Origin: CALCKU01 sp964654665
Lineage (GTDB): Bacteria > Pseudomonadota > Alphaproteobacteria > Caulobacterales > Maricaulaceae
Assembly (NCBI GenBank): GCA_964654665.1
Contig: CAZZKV010000004.1
Coordinates: forward strand, 57,039-121,038
Reading direction: 5' to 3'
DNA: 64,000 nt
Made by a program: the position numbers and the translations under genes. The notes beneath the pieces are model-generated. The model had not been told where the DNA came from and ran no database searches. It saw only the letters and a list, made by a program, of their open reading frames with translations. Shown here piece after piece: positions 16,955 through 25,065 of this stretch (positions are counted from its first letter, which is position 1; every line of letters starts with the position of its first letter).

Positions 16955-18589
16955 CTAATAGCTCGGTTCTTGCGGAATATAAATATCAACCGTTGTTCCA
17001 ACGCCTTCTTGGCTTGCAATTGAAAAACGCCCTTTATGTAAATCTGTCAAAGATTTTACGAGAGACAAACCCAGTCCGCTGCCTCGAGCATCCGTCATTT
17101 GCGCGCTCTTTCCTTGTACAAATGGTATACCGATTTGCTTAATTTCAGTATCAGTCATTCCGCGTCCATTATCTACGACACTCATATGTAACTGATTACC
17201 AGCAGAACTAGCTGTTATAGAAATCTGTCCGCCCTTTGGTGTAAATTTAATTGCATTACTCAGTAAGTTGAGTAAAATTTGTCTGATGGCTTTCCTGTCA
17301 GCCTTCACGACTAAATCTTGATTTACATTAATAATAACATCGATACGAACCTCCGCAGCATCCGCCATAGGTTGCACCATTTTAATGGTGCTTCTAATAA
17401 CATCTGCAGCATCAAAATTACTGTAAATCAATTCATATTTTCCAATATCAACTTTAGTTAAATCCAAGACATCCCCAATTAAATCGAGCATATGTTGTCC
17501 GCTATCGTGAATAAGGTCAGCATATTCAGCATATTTATTTGGTAGCGGTCCAAAAAGACGAGAGCGCATCATATCCGAAAAACCAATAATCGCATTAAGA
17601 GGGGTTCTAAGCTCATGACTAACACCAGCGAAAAATAAAGTCTTAGCTTCAGCATCTTGTTCCGCTTCATCTTGTTCCGACAATAATTGCTCAATTTCAT
17701 TACGGCGAGATGTGCTATCATGTGCAAATAATGCGACATCGGCATTACGTTGTTTCATCGCTCGAATATCAATATAACGTAATTCATCAACCGTTTCACG
17801 AATAACGAAATTTGCTTTTTCCTCTTTCCCTGAACGGCGCACACGCTCAATCATTGCCAGCAAACTATTGCGATTAAATTCATCATCAGGAAATAATGCC
17901 GGCGCTGGGATAATACCCAAATCATTGGTCAATCCGAACAGTTTTTCCGCGCCGTTGGAAAAGTAAATTACTCTATTATCCTGACTTATAGACAAAACCG
18001 CTCCCGGTGCATTATCAAGTAGTTCACTATTCAATGGTTGCAACTCATTCTGTCTGTCTGTCAAATCTTGGCGTGATTGAGCCGCCCCAAACATCGCAGC
18101 GATCATCATTGCGATAGTTGCTAAAACCCCTGTGCTTTGTGCCCACTCTGATTGTTCATTATCGGCTATAGAGGGCGGAATCACATCATTTTGCCCCATG
18201 ACATGTAAAAGTCCTGCCAAAAGAGCCGCCATGAACATGGCTTCAACGACTTTCTCCTTTTCAAATAAGGCTGCCATAGCAGGCGCGCAAAGAAATAAGA
18301 CAACCATTGGCCAAAATGCCACCGAAACACACGCCGCAATCGCTAGAGCTAACCAAGCAAAAATTAAAATTAATTGCGCCCATTCTCGACGGCTTAACGG
18401 ATATAATATAAGTGTAAGAATTGCTGGTGATATTGCAGCAGCAAAATATGGAAAAATAGAATTGATGTCGAGGCCCCGAAAATGGGCACCAGTCATAGCC
18501 GCGAGCACGGCTATCAACCAAATGATGGCCGTTAATATGAGACCTTTATGGCGAGACATAAAAATAGACGAATCCCTTATTTTATCCAA
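16955..18589 (-). CDS. Membrane PAS sensor histidine kinase (DivJ/PleC-like)
   Basis: A 544-residue sensor kinase. Residues 15-170 hold five to six membrane helices. A PAS domain (about 190-300) follows with 'LDNAPGAVLSISQDNRVIYFSNGAEKLFG'. The HisKA domain has the phosphorylated His in 'SHELRTPLNAIIGFSDMM', and the ATPase domain has N box 'LLSNAIKFTPKGG', G1 'VVDNGRGM' and G2 'GSGLGLSLVKSL'. There is no receiver domain. The H-box surroundings resemble alphaproteobacterial DivJ/PleC cell-cycle kinases, but no cognate regulator lies nearby, so the pathway is inferred only weakly. Confidence 0.88.
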   Translation of the reverse strand: MDKIRDSSIFMSRHKGLILTAIIWLIAVLAAMTGAHFRGLDINSIFPYFAAAISPAILTLILYPLSRREWAQLILIFAWLALAIAACVSVAFWPMVVLFLCAPAMAALFEKEKVVEAMFMAALLAGLLHVMGQNDVIPPSIADNEQSEWAQSTGVLATIAMMIAAMFGAAQSRQDLTDRQNELQPLNSELLDNAPGAVLSISQDNRVIYFSNGAEKLFGLTNDLGIIPAPALFPDDEFNRNSLLAMIERVRRSGKEEKANFVIRETVDELRYIDIRAMKQRNADVALFAHDSTSRRNEIEQLLSEQDEAEQDAEAKTLFFAGVSHELRTPLNAIIGFSDMMRSRLFGPLPNKYAEYADLIHDSGQHMLDLIGDVLDLTKVDIGKYELIYSNFDAADVIRSTIKMVQPMADAAEVRIDVIINVNQDLVVKADRKAIRQILLNLLSNAIKFTPKGGQISITASSAGNQLHMSVVDNGRGMTDTEIKQIGIPFVQGKSAQMTDARGSGLGLSLVKSLTDLHKGRFSIASQEGVGTTVDIYIPQEPSY

Positions 18590-18742
18590 CTATATCACAC
18601 ACAATGAAATTTCGTGCCTAAATGCGAGGTGTTTCGCGTTAGGCGATATTATTTTCTATCGATTCACCTCAGGTTCTGAGTTTAACTATAACTTTTTTAG
18701 CCAACAGTTGATTGCATGCTTGCTTACACCTATGTGGTATTC

Positions 18743-19162
18743 ATGGTAAATACAGCGTTGCAAAACCTTCTCGATGACTTTGAATTTCTAACCGATTGGG
18801 AAGATCGTTACATGCACGTCATAGATTTAGGCAAACAATTGCCACCTATGCCTTCGGAAGAAAAGAATGAATCAACCAAAGTCAAAGGGTGTGTAAGTCA
18901 AGTCTGGCTTGTGCATCGCCAAAGCAGTGATATTCCGAAAAAGTTTATATTTCGCGGAGATAGTGATGCCCATATTGTTAAGGGACTCGTGGCTATTGTA
19001 TTGTCCATTTATTCGGGTTTAACATCTAAAGAGATTCAAGCCGTCGATATTGACGCTATTTTGACAAAACTTGGCCTTGAAGAACACCTTAGTCCGCAAC
19101 GCTCAAACGGATTACGTGCAATGATTAAACGTATTAAAACTATTACAGATCAAGAGAGTTAG
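18743..19162 (+). CDS. sufE: SufE family Fe-S cluster assembly sulfur acceptor
   Basis: About 139 residues with SufE features: 'LLDDFEFLTDWEDRYMHVIDLGKQLPPMP', 'STKVKGCVSQVWL' carrying the acceptor Cys (about residue 52), and 'GDSDAHIVKGLVAIVLSIYSG'. It accepts persulfide sulfur from a SufS-type cysteine desulfurase and stimulates it. No other suf gene is in the window. The ATG at 18743 fits the family start; 18716 would add nine residues. It diverges from the histidine kinase. Confidence 0.93.
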   Translation: MVNTALQNLLDDFEFLTDWEDRYMHVIDLGKQLPPMPSEEKNESTKVKGCVSQVWLVHRQSSDIPKKFIFRGDSDAHIVKGLVAIVLSIYSGLTSKEIQAVDIDAILTKLGLEEHLSPQRSNGLRAMIKRIKTITDQES

Positions 19163-19176
19163 TTGTTATTAATCTA

Positions 19177-19908
19177 TCATAAAGTGCCATAAAATACGGT
19201 CAGGCGCTCCAATCCTAATTTTAATATCGTTCGTCCACTACGCCGCGCCCATCCTTCAACCCGTTCCAATTCCTCTAATGTTAATCCTTCAGTACATATC
19301 GCTGTTATTGCTCGCGATAACCCTGACCCTACCGCATCTAAAGCCGCTTTGTAACGTTTTGAAGCATCCATACGCTGCGCCATCCGTTCATGTGCCTGAT
19401 CGGGGTTGCGCGTTCCATCTGTTCCCGTTGTCATAAAGTTTTGTGTGTTTATATTTCCATAGCCAGCCCGAGCAAAATCTTGCTGTAAGCAATCTGCTGC
19501 ATTCATCTCTGCCGCTGTAAAAACAAGTGTACCGTCCAGATTGCGTAGGTTCCGTAAACTATAAGACACTGTTGACCGGCGATTAATACGCGCCTGTCGT
19601 ATAACGCCATCGGGTATATATACATCACAATCTTCAATATCACGGTGTTGAGCCGCATGTCCGCTACCATTTTTCATATTCGAATTTCGGTGTTTAGCAG
19701 ATGACTTCACGATGAAAGATGATGCCCTTCGTTCGAGTACATCATCGGCAAATAGATGCTTGAGCATATTATTATCAAGCCAACATATCGGACGCTTACG
19801 GCGGTCTCCACGTGGATAAGCTGGAAAAACCCCATTCGAACGCCCCATATCAATAACCGCTTCATGGGCAATAAGTTGGTGTAATACCTTCTGTGCTTCA
19901 AGCATCAT
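19177..19908 (-). CDS. DUF6456 domain protein (putative DNA-binding)
   Basis: A 243-residue protein. The C-terminal half contains 'DCLQQDFARAGYGNINTQNFM', 'QRMDASKRYKAALDAVGSGLSRAITAICTEGLTLEELERVEGW' and 'ARRSGRTILKLGLERL', the pattern of the alphaproteobacterial DUF6456 family. The N-terminal half looks like a degenerate helix-turn-helix region. Its exact role is not established. It lies twelve bases after a gene for a DnaA domain IV-like protein on the same strand, suggesting that the two act together. Confidence 0.75.
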   Translation of the reverse strand: MMLEAQKVLHQLIAHEAVIDMGRSNGVFPAYPRGDRRKRPICWLDNNMLKHLFADDVLERRASSFIVKSSAKHRNSNMKNGSGHAAQHRDIEDCDVYIPDGVIRQARINRRSTVSYSLRNLRNLDGTLVFTAAEMNAADCLQQDFARAGYGNINTQNFMTTGTDGTRNPDQAHERMAQRMDASKRYKAALDAVGSGLSRAITAICTEGLTLEELERVEGWARRSGRTILKLGLERLTVFYGTL

Positions 19909-19919
19909 ATCGCCCTTTT

Positions 19920-20258
19920 TTAAACACCGTCACTTGGCAAAGGAGCTTCACTCAAGAATAGTTCAAGCGCCGCTAGCTTCTGGTCAAAAAGAGGATCATC
20001 GCGGCTATCTTCAATAACGCGGCACGCATAACCAGCTGTACTACGGTCTCGACAAAAAGCTCGTCCCACACGCGAGAAGTTTAACTCAAAAACTACATGC
20101 AAGAGATACATAGCGGCTTGACGAGCAAAACTAATCTCAGACGGCCCCTTAAGAGGGCTGGCGGCTTCAAAATGTGGTAACCCAAATTCCAGCGCCACTG
20201 CTGCTGCGATTAACTCCGCTCTCACTCGGTCTGATGCTATTTCTGTTTTCACTGTCAT
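19920..20258 (-). CDS. DnaA domain IV-like helix-turn-helix protein
   Basis: A 112-residue protein resembling the C-terminal DNA-binding domain of DnaA. 'FARQAAMYLLHVVFELNFSRVGRAFCRDRSTAGYACRVIED' at about 45-85 aligns with the DnaA signature region (R-x-A-MYL ... IGR-FG-RDHST-V-A---I). There is no AAA+ ATPase part, so it cannot be the replication initiator itself. Such stand-alone domains occur in alphaproteobacteria, sometimes beside DUF6456 genes as here. It may bind DnaA-box-like sites and regulate transcription; this is inference. Confidence 0.78.
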   Translation of the reverse strand: MTVKTEIASDRVRAELIAAAVALEFGLPHFEAASPLKGPSEISFARQAAMYLLHVVFELNFSRVGRAFCRDRSTAGYACRVIEDSRDDPLFDQKLAALELFLSEAPLPSDGV

Positions 20259-20384
20259 ATATTGCCCTGTATGTGTGGGTATTATAACAGTATTTTTAAA
20301 AATGAGGATTAAATTCCTATTTTTTTATGTGAATTATTCGCGTTTTTGGATATAAAATGTCAAAAAACTACTCAACTTATTGAT

Positions 20385-20894
20385 TTATGCTGATATTTTT
20401 TCAGGCTTAGGTGTCACATTAGGTACATCGGATAGTTTTACCATGTGATCAAAACCGAGGATAAGATTAATATCACTACCATTATCAGATAATGGTAAGC
20501 GAATCCAGAATTGTGCCATATGAGACCGTGATGGCGTCCCAGGACGTGTTACACCTGCCGTTGGACGTTTCTTTGCGATAACATCTGACAGAACCCGATG
20601 CCAATAATCACAACGATCACCGATCGGTAAATCACTTATAAATCGTCCTTGAATTTCATCTTCATAAAGATCATAGAACCCAGTACCAGCCAAACGGTAT
20701 TTATAATGTACTTCAAGACCAAGGTTAATTGGCTCAATTAAACTAATCATAGGCAATTGACTTTTTATGTCTTCGGGTAAAATATCATGTCGTGACGGCA
20801 ATTTTCCACCTCGGCATTTTGATCGCCAATAATCATAAATAGCTTGCTGCTGTGGCAATACAATTTGATGTCTAAACGCATTACCACTTAACAC
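20385..20894 (-). CDS. PAS_5 family PAS domain protein
   Basis: A 169-residue cytoplasmic protein of the alphaproteobacterial PAS_5 type. 'QQAIYDYWRSKCRGGKLPSRHDILPEDIKSQLPMISLIE' opens the domain, followed by 'YKYRLAGTGFYDLYEDEIQGRFISDL'. No output domain is attached. The ligand and partner are unknown. A GANTC site (20922-20926) lies 28 bases upstream of the start, which could link its expression to CcrM methylation, but such sites are common by chance. The 164 bases between this gene and mucR are AT-rich, with only weak hairpins. Confidence 0.78.
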   Translation of the reverse strand: MLSGNAFRHQIVLPQQQAIYDYWRSKCRGGKLPSRHDILPEDIKSQLPMISLIEPINLGLEVHYKYRLAGTGFYDLYEDEIQGRFISDLPIGDRCDYWHRVLSDVIAKKRPTAGVTRPGTPSRSHMAQFWIRLPLSDNGSDINLILGFDHMVKLSDVPNVTPKPEKISA

Positions 20895-21058
20895 TATTAA
20901 TCCCCTTTAATATCTTCCCTCGAATCAGACTATCGTGGTAAAAGGGTGCCCCCTGCAAGGTTCTGTTAACTATAAATATACAGTTAAAGCTCTGTTAATA
21001 CATTTTTTTATAACGGTTCCGATTCGAGAGATCGGGAATTTAGCAAATAAGCTTTATT

Positions 21059-21472
21059 TTAATAATTTTGCCGAGGGCCACGTCCCAGACCGCTTTTTTT
21101 TGCCAAATCGGATCGTTTTTTTGCATAATTAGGGGCGACCATTGGATAATCTAAAGGTAGTTTCCATTTCTGGCGATAAGCTTCAGGGGTTAAATCATAC
21201 TTACTGCGTAAATGTCGCTTGAGCGACTTAAACGGCAATCCATCTTCCAAGCATATAATCACATCATCAGTCACAGACTCATCTATTGGAACAGCTGGTT
21301 CGTAATCTTCTAACCCACTATCTTGATCACCCTGCGCTATCTCGCTGAGCGTTACATAAGTCGATTGAATAAGCTTTTGAACCTCATCCGGCGTCAAACT
21401 ATTATGTGATACATAAGCGACAACGATATCTATCGCAGCCTTTATTAAAATATCATTGCCATCTGTGTTCAC
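21059..21472 (-). CDS. mucR: Ros/MucR family transcriptional regulator
   Basis: A 137-residue regulator of the MucR/Ros family. The N-terminus holds the oligomerisation region, and the C-terminal DNA-binding domain reads 'VIICLEDGLPFKSLKRHLRSKYDLTPEAYRQKW' followed by 'LPLDYPMVAPNYAKKRSDLAKKSGLGRG'. Compared with Agrobacterium Ros (Cys-x2-Cys ... His ... His), the second Cys is Asp and the last His is Tyr, so a zinc-free variant is likely. The start is GTG overlapping the stop of the antiporter gene as GTGA, so it is translated from the antiporter operon unless an internal promoter exists. Confidence 0.93.
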   Translation of the reverse strand: MNTDGNDILIKAAIDIVVAYVSHNSLTPDEVQKLIQSTYVTLSEIAQGDQDSGLEDYEPAVPIDESVTDDVIICLEDGLPFKSLKRHLRSKYDLTPEAYRQKWKLPLDYPMVAPNYAKKRSDLAKKSGLGRGPRQNY

Positions 21473-23205
21473 GCCGCACCAATGAAGACAAGAATAAGGA
21501 CAAACCCAAGCATAGCTGCCGTCATAATTGCCGCCAATCCACTAGGCGTTGCTTCGGAAAGAGTCCCGGCAGGGCTAAATATATGATATAGCCGTTGCCC
21601 TGCAATAGTTAAAAAATTAGTTCTAACTTCAGCGAAATTAACGGATAATCGCGTCCACATCGACGATATCCATCGAATGATATCCATTCCTAATTTCCGA
21701 TAACTCCAATCAAAATCAAGTATCTCGGCTCGCCGCTCCGCAGGATAAATTTTCATTTTTTTGAGGACATTAAAGGCTAAAATAGCCGCAAATAAGAGCT
21801 GTAACTGGAGTACAACATGGTCGCCCGTATAGGGATGATAATCAACATCATAAGGCAGTAAGCTATATAGCATTTGATAGCCACCAAATGGAAAAGCCAA
21901 GAAAATACAAATGATCGAGGCAAGCCCCATAGCAACCAACATATTCCATGGTGCTTCTTCAACGCGCCGCCCGCTATCATGGGAAAAGAATGTGAAAAAG
22001 GGCACTTTAATGCCTGAATGTTCCATAACACCGGCAGATGCAAATAACAGCATAGCCAAAACGACCCAGTGATGTTCTTCAAGAGCTGCCGTGATAATCA
22101 TCGATTTCGTGACAAAAGCTGACAACAAAGGAAATGCCGCAATAGAACCTGCTCCGATAAGACAAAACACTGTTGTATATGGCATAGACCTGAATAAGCC
22201 GCCTAGTTCAGATGCCTTAGCCGTACCCGTTCGTAACATGACCGCCCCCATCGACATGAAAAGCAGGCCTTTAAAGATTACGTCTGCAAAAACGTGAGCG
22301 GCAACACCGTTCATTGCCAAATCCGTCCCTATACCAATACCGCAAACCATAAATCCAAGCTGATTGTTAAGACTATAGGACAACACACGTCGCAAATCAT
22401 TCTCTATAACCGCAAAGAAAACAGGGAAACAGGTCATGACGGCACCGATATAAATAAGAATATCCGTTCCCGCATAACCACGGGCCAAAGCATATAAAGC
22501 TAATTTAGTTGTGAAAGCAGATAAAATAACCGTCCCTGTTATTGAGGATTTTGGATAGGCATCTTGGATCCAGTTATGCAAAAATGGGAACCCGCATTTA
22601 ATGCCCATCGCAATGAACATTAACCACCCGCCTGCCGCATTTAACCCGATAGCGCCAAAAGTAAAATCCCCGCCATTCGCCCGACCATAAAATACAGCAC
22701 CGGCCAACAACAATACACCCGATAATATATGGATCGCTAAGTAACGAAATCCTGCCTTATAAGCCCCCTCACCGCCACGCCAAACAAGTAAGACAGAAGA
22801 AATTGCAGCCAATTCCCAAAAAATAAATAATGTAATAAGGTCACCAGAAAACACGCCTGCAAGCGCTGCGCCCGTATAAATGAGGGCCGAGCTATCCGTA
22901 ATTTTACACTTCTCATGAAAGCCATAGATACCATTTAAAATGGCTGCCAGACAAAATAAATACCCCCATACGCTGGAAAGATTATCAACTCTGAGCGTTG
23001 TCAATTTCTGTGGGCCGAACTGAATTATACCCGCAAGATATTCCTGCGTTCCAAACGGTTGCATTTGAAAAATCATAAAGGCTGATGCAATAGGCGCTAT
23101 AATTAGCAAAGCTTTGCGGAGTTGATTAACTGGAATAAGAGCACATAGAATGCCGGCAAAAATAAGGGTGAGACCGGGATTAATTTGCATTAAAAAATCA
23201 ATCAT
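21469..23205 (-). CDS. Mrp-type antiporter large subunit (third MrpD-like subunit)
   Basis: A 578-residue membrane protein with about 15-16 helices of the proton-conducting NuoL/M/N-MrpD superfamily. It has the key TM5 Glu in 'LFIFWELAAISSVLL', the TM7 Lys in 'AFTTKLALYALARG', and 'FADVIFKGLLFMSMGAVM' further on. The C-terminal extension ends in an extra helix ('AIMTAAMLGFVLILVFIGA'). It overlaps the small upstream gene by eight bases and mucR by four. As the third MrpD-like protein of the operon it probably adds one more ion-translocating channel. Confidence 0.85.
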   Translation of the reverse strand: MIDFLMQINPGLTLIFAGILCALIPVNQLRKALLIIAPIASAFMIFQMQPFGTQEYLAGIIQFGPQKLTTLRVDNLSSVWGYLFCLAAILNGIYGFHEKCKITDSSALIYTGAALAGVFSGDLITLFIFWELAAISSVLLVWRGGEGAYKAGFRYLAIHILSGVLLLAGAVFYGRANGGDFTFGAIGLNAAGGWLMFIAMGIKCGFPFLHNWIQDAYPKSSITGTVILSAFTTKLALYALARGYAGTDILIYIGAVMTCFPVFFAVIENDLRRVLSYSLNNQLGFMVCGIGIGTDLAMNGVAAHVFADVIFKGLLFMSMGAVMLRTGTAKASELGGLFRSMPYTTVFCLIGAGSIAAFPLLSAFVTKSMIITAALEEHHWVVLAMLLFASAGVMEHSGIKVPFFTFFSHDSGRRVEEAPWNMLVAMGLASIICIFLAFPFGGYQMLYSLLPYDVDYHPYTGDHVVLQLQLLFAAILAFNVLKKMKIYPAERRAEILDFDWSYRKLGMDIIRWISSMWTRLSVNFAEVRTNFLTIAGQRLYHIFSPAGTLSEATPSGLAAIMTAAMLGFVLILVFIGAA

Positions 23206-23584
23206 GATGATGTCCTCCTTCTACGGACACATCCGGATCAGGCAAGGTTTCCCCTTCGTAGTAACCTTCAGGGCGTGCTAATAATTTAAATAAAGGACCT
23301 GCACTAATAACGACAAAAGAATAAGCAATGAAGCCAATAAGCGCCCAAGCAAAATATCCTATAACGGGAATAGAGTCCCACGGCGCTTTATGACCTTCAG
23401 CCATTGGAAACACAAACCCCAACGCAACCGTTATGATCAATCCTGCAATTGGAATGTAAATAAAATTATCGCTAACTGTCTGTCGCCCTAAAAATAAAAA
23501 CGGTACAGATAGCGGGTGCGCTTCAACACGTTCTTTTAGGTCAGCTTCATGCAATTCAGCGGATTTTTTTGTTGGTTTCACCAT
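23198..23584 (-). CDS. Small two-TM protein with His-rich tail in antiporter operon
   Basis: A 128-residue protein with two membrane segments (about 43-60 and 75-96). The C-terminus is acidic and ends 'GGHHHD'. I recognise no family. It lies between two MrpD-like genes, overlapping both (one and eight bases), so it is almost certainly made with the antiporter and may be an accessory or assembly subunit. The terminal histidines could bind metal, which is speculation. Confidence 0.65.
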   Translation of the reverse strand: MVKPTKKSAELHEADLKERVEAHPLSVPFLFLGRQTVSDNFIYIPIAGLIITVALGFVFPMAEGHKAPWDSIPVIGYFAWALIGFIAYSFVVISAGPLFKLLARPEGYYEGETLPDPDVSVEGGHHHD

Positions 23585-25065
23585 CAGAACGCTCCTACCG
23601 GTAGCATTGGTGTGAGGAAATTAGTAATTTCACCGGCAAAAAAGAAAAGAATAAACGCTCCAAATGCTGTCAAAACGGGCGGAATGATTACCCAACGGTG
23701 TTGTTTACGAATATTACGAATATTAGCATCATCCTCAGGGTTCTGCGGAGGTTTCATAAAACCCCGGATTGCTATCGGCGTTAGATAAAGCACATTTAAA
23801 ATTGACGAAACAATTAAGGCAGCCATTAAAATAGCCTTACCACTATCAAGAGCTCCAACCATAAGAAAATACTTTGGCCAACTTCCGCCCATAGGCGGCA
23901 CTCCTATAATGGATAATGATCCAATTAAAAAAGCTCCAAACACCCATGGCATAGTGCGCCCTAAGCCATCCAGCTTACTGATTTCCGTTCGGTGGGCGAC
24001 AGTATAAATTGCACCGGCACACATAAAGAGGGTTATCTTACCCCATGCGTGCATCACAATTTGCAATCCACCACCGATTAAAGCGGCAGGCGCGGCCAAC
24101 ATAGCCCCTAGCGTAATATAAGACAGTTGAGAGACCGTGGAATAAGCCAGCCGTGCTTTGAGATTATCTTGTCGCAAAGCGATAAGAGAGGCTACGACAA
24201 TAGAGATAGCCGCAACCCAGCTTAAAACTGTACTCATCGGCGTAGCGGCAGTGACCGCAGGACCAAATGTAAACACAGAAACTTTTAAAATTGAAAATAC
24301 ACCCGCTTTTACAACAGCAACAGCATGTAACAATGCCGACACTGGTGTTGGCGCAACCATAGCATTAGGCAACCAAGGATGAACTGGCATGAGCGCGGCT
24401 TTCCCAATACCGAAGGCAAAAAGGAACAGCAATATACTGGTCGCGAGAAGGCTTGTTCCTTCAGGAAAAACACCTCCAACTTGAAAGTCGGTTGTTCCAG
24501 CAATGACCTGAGTACCAATAACGGCGGGTAATAATAATGCTAGTGAGGTTCCCATTAGGATTAATGTATAAATTGTACCGCCGCGCCGGGCTTTCGCATC
24601 ACCTTTATGCGTTACAAGTGGAATTGTTGATAGCGTCAACGCTTCGTAAAACACAAATAAAGTGAATAAATTACCGGATGCCGCAATTCCCATTGCCCCA
24701 GCAATAGCTATTGCTACAAAAGTGTAAAACCGAGATTGGTTTTTTTCTTTATTGCCTCGCATATACCCAATCGCGAAAAGCGAGTTCAATATCCAAAGTG
24801 AACTGGCAATTGCCGCAAAAATAGCGCCAAGCGGCTCGAGCACAAATTTAATATCAAAATGTCCCGCAATCGTAGCTAAGTGTAATTCCGGTCGTGCCCC
24901 TGAACCAACTAAACCTATAAGATATATAACATTTCCGAGCAAAGTAACGCCTGCAATAAGCGTAATGGCTTCACGCAGATTGGCGTTTCTCCTGAAAATT
25001 GGAATAAGTCCCGCGGCAATTAAAGGTATAATAACCAGTAAAATAAGAGAAAGCTGAGGGGTCAT
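23584..25065 (-). CDS. mrpD: Mrp-type antiporter subunit D (second)
   Basis: A 493-residue polytopic membrane protein of the MrpD/NuoM-like proton-conducting family. It has 'LFVFYEALTLSTIPLV' (TM5 Glu), 'GIGKAALMPVHPWLPNAMVAPTPVSALLHAVAVVKAGVFSI' (TM7 Lys and the broken-helix HxxLP region), and 'RLAYSTVSQLSYITLGAM'. It would carry a proton/cation channel in the inner membrane. It overlaps its neighbours by one and four bases. Confidence 0.88.
   Translation of the reverse strand: MTPQLSLILLVIIPLIAAGLIPIFRRNANLREAITLIAGVTLLGNVIYLIGLVGSGARPELHLATIAGHFDIKFVLEPLGAIFAAIASSLWILNSLFAIGYMRGNKEKNQSRFYTFVAIAIAGAMGIAASGNLFTLFVFYEALTLSTIPLVTHKGDAKARRGGTIYTLILMGTSLALLLPAVIGTQVIAGTTDFQVGGVFPEGTSLLATSILLFLFAFGIGKAALMPVHPWLPNAMVAPTPVSALLHAVAVVKAGVFSILKVSVFTFGPAVTAATPMSTVLSWVAAISIVVASLIALRQDNLKARLAYSTVSQLSYITLGAMLAAPAALIGGGLQIVMHAWGKITLFMCAGAIYTVAHRTEISKLDGLGRTMPWVFGAFLIGSLSIIGVPPMGGSWPKYFLMVGALDSGKAILMAALIVSSILNVLYLTPIAIRGFMKPPQNPEDDANIRNIRKQHRWVIIPPVLTAFGAFILFFFAGEITNFLTPMLPVGAF

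Noticed and set aside
18132..18749. 205-codon plus-strand open frame
   Set aside because: It is antisense to the well-supported histidine kinase, has no family pattern and no ribosome site.
20922..20926. GANTC upstream of the PAS_5 gene as a methylation switch
   Set aside because: A single GANTC is expected about every 256 bases by chance, so it is not evidence by itself.
21020..21042. Terminator after mucR
   Set aside because: The CCGAT/ATCGG stem is only five bases and no T-run follows in the direction of transcription.
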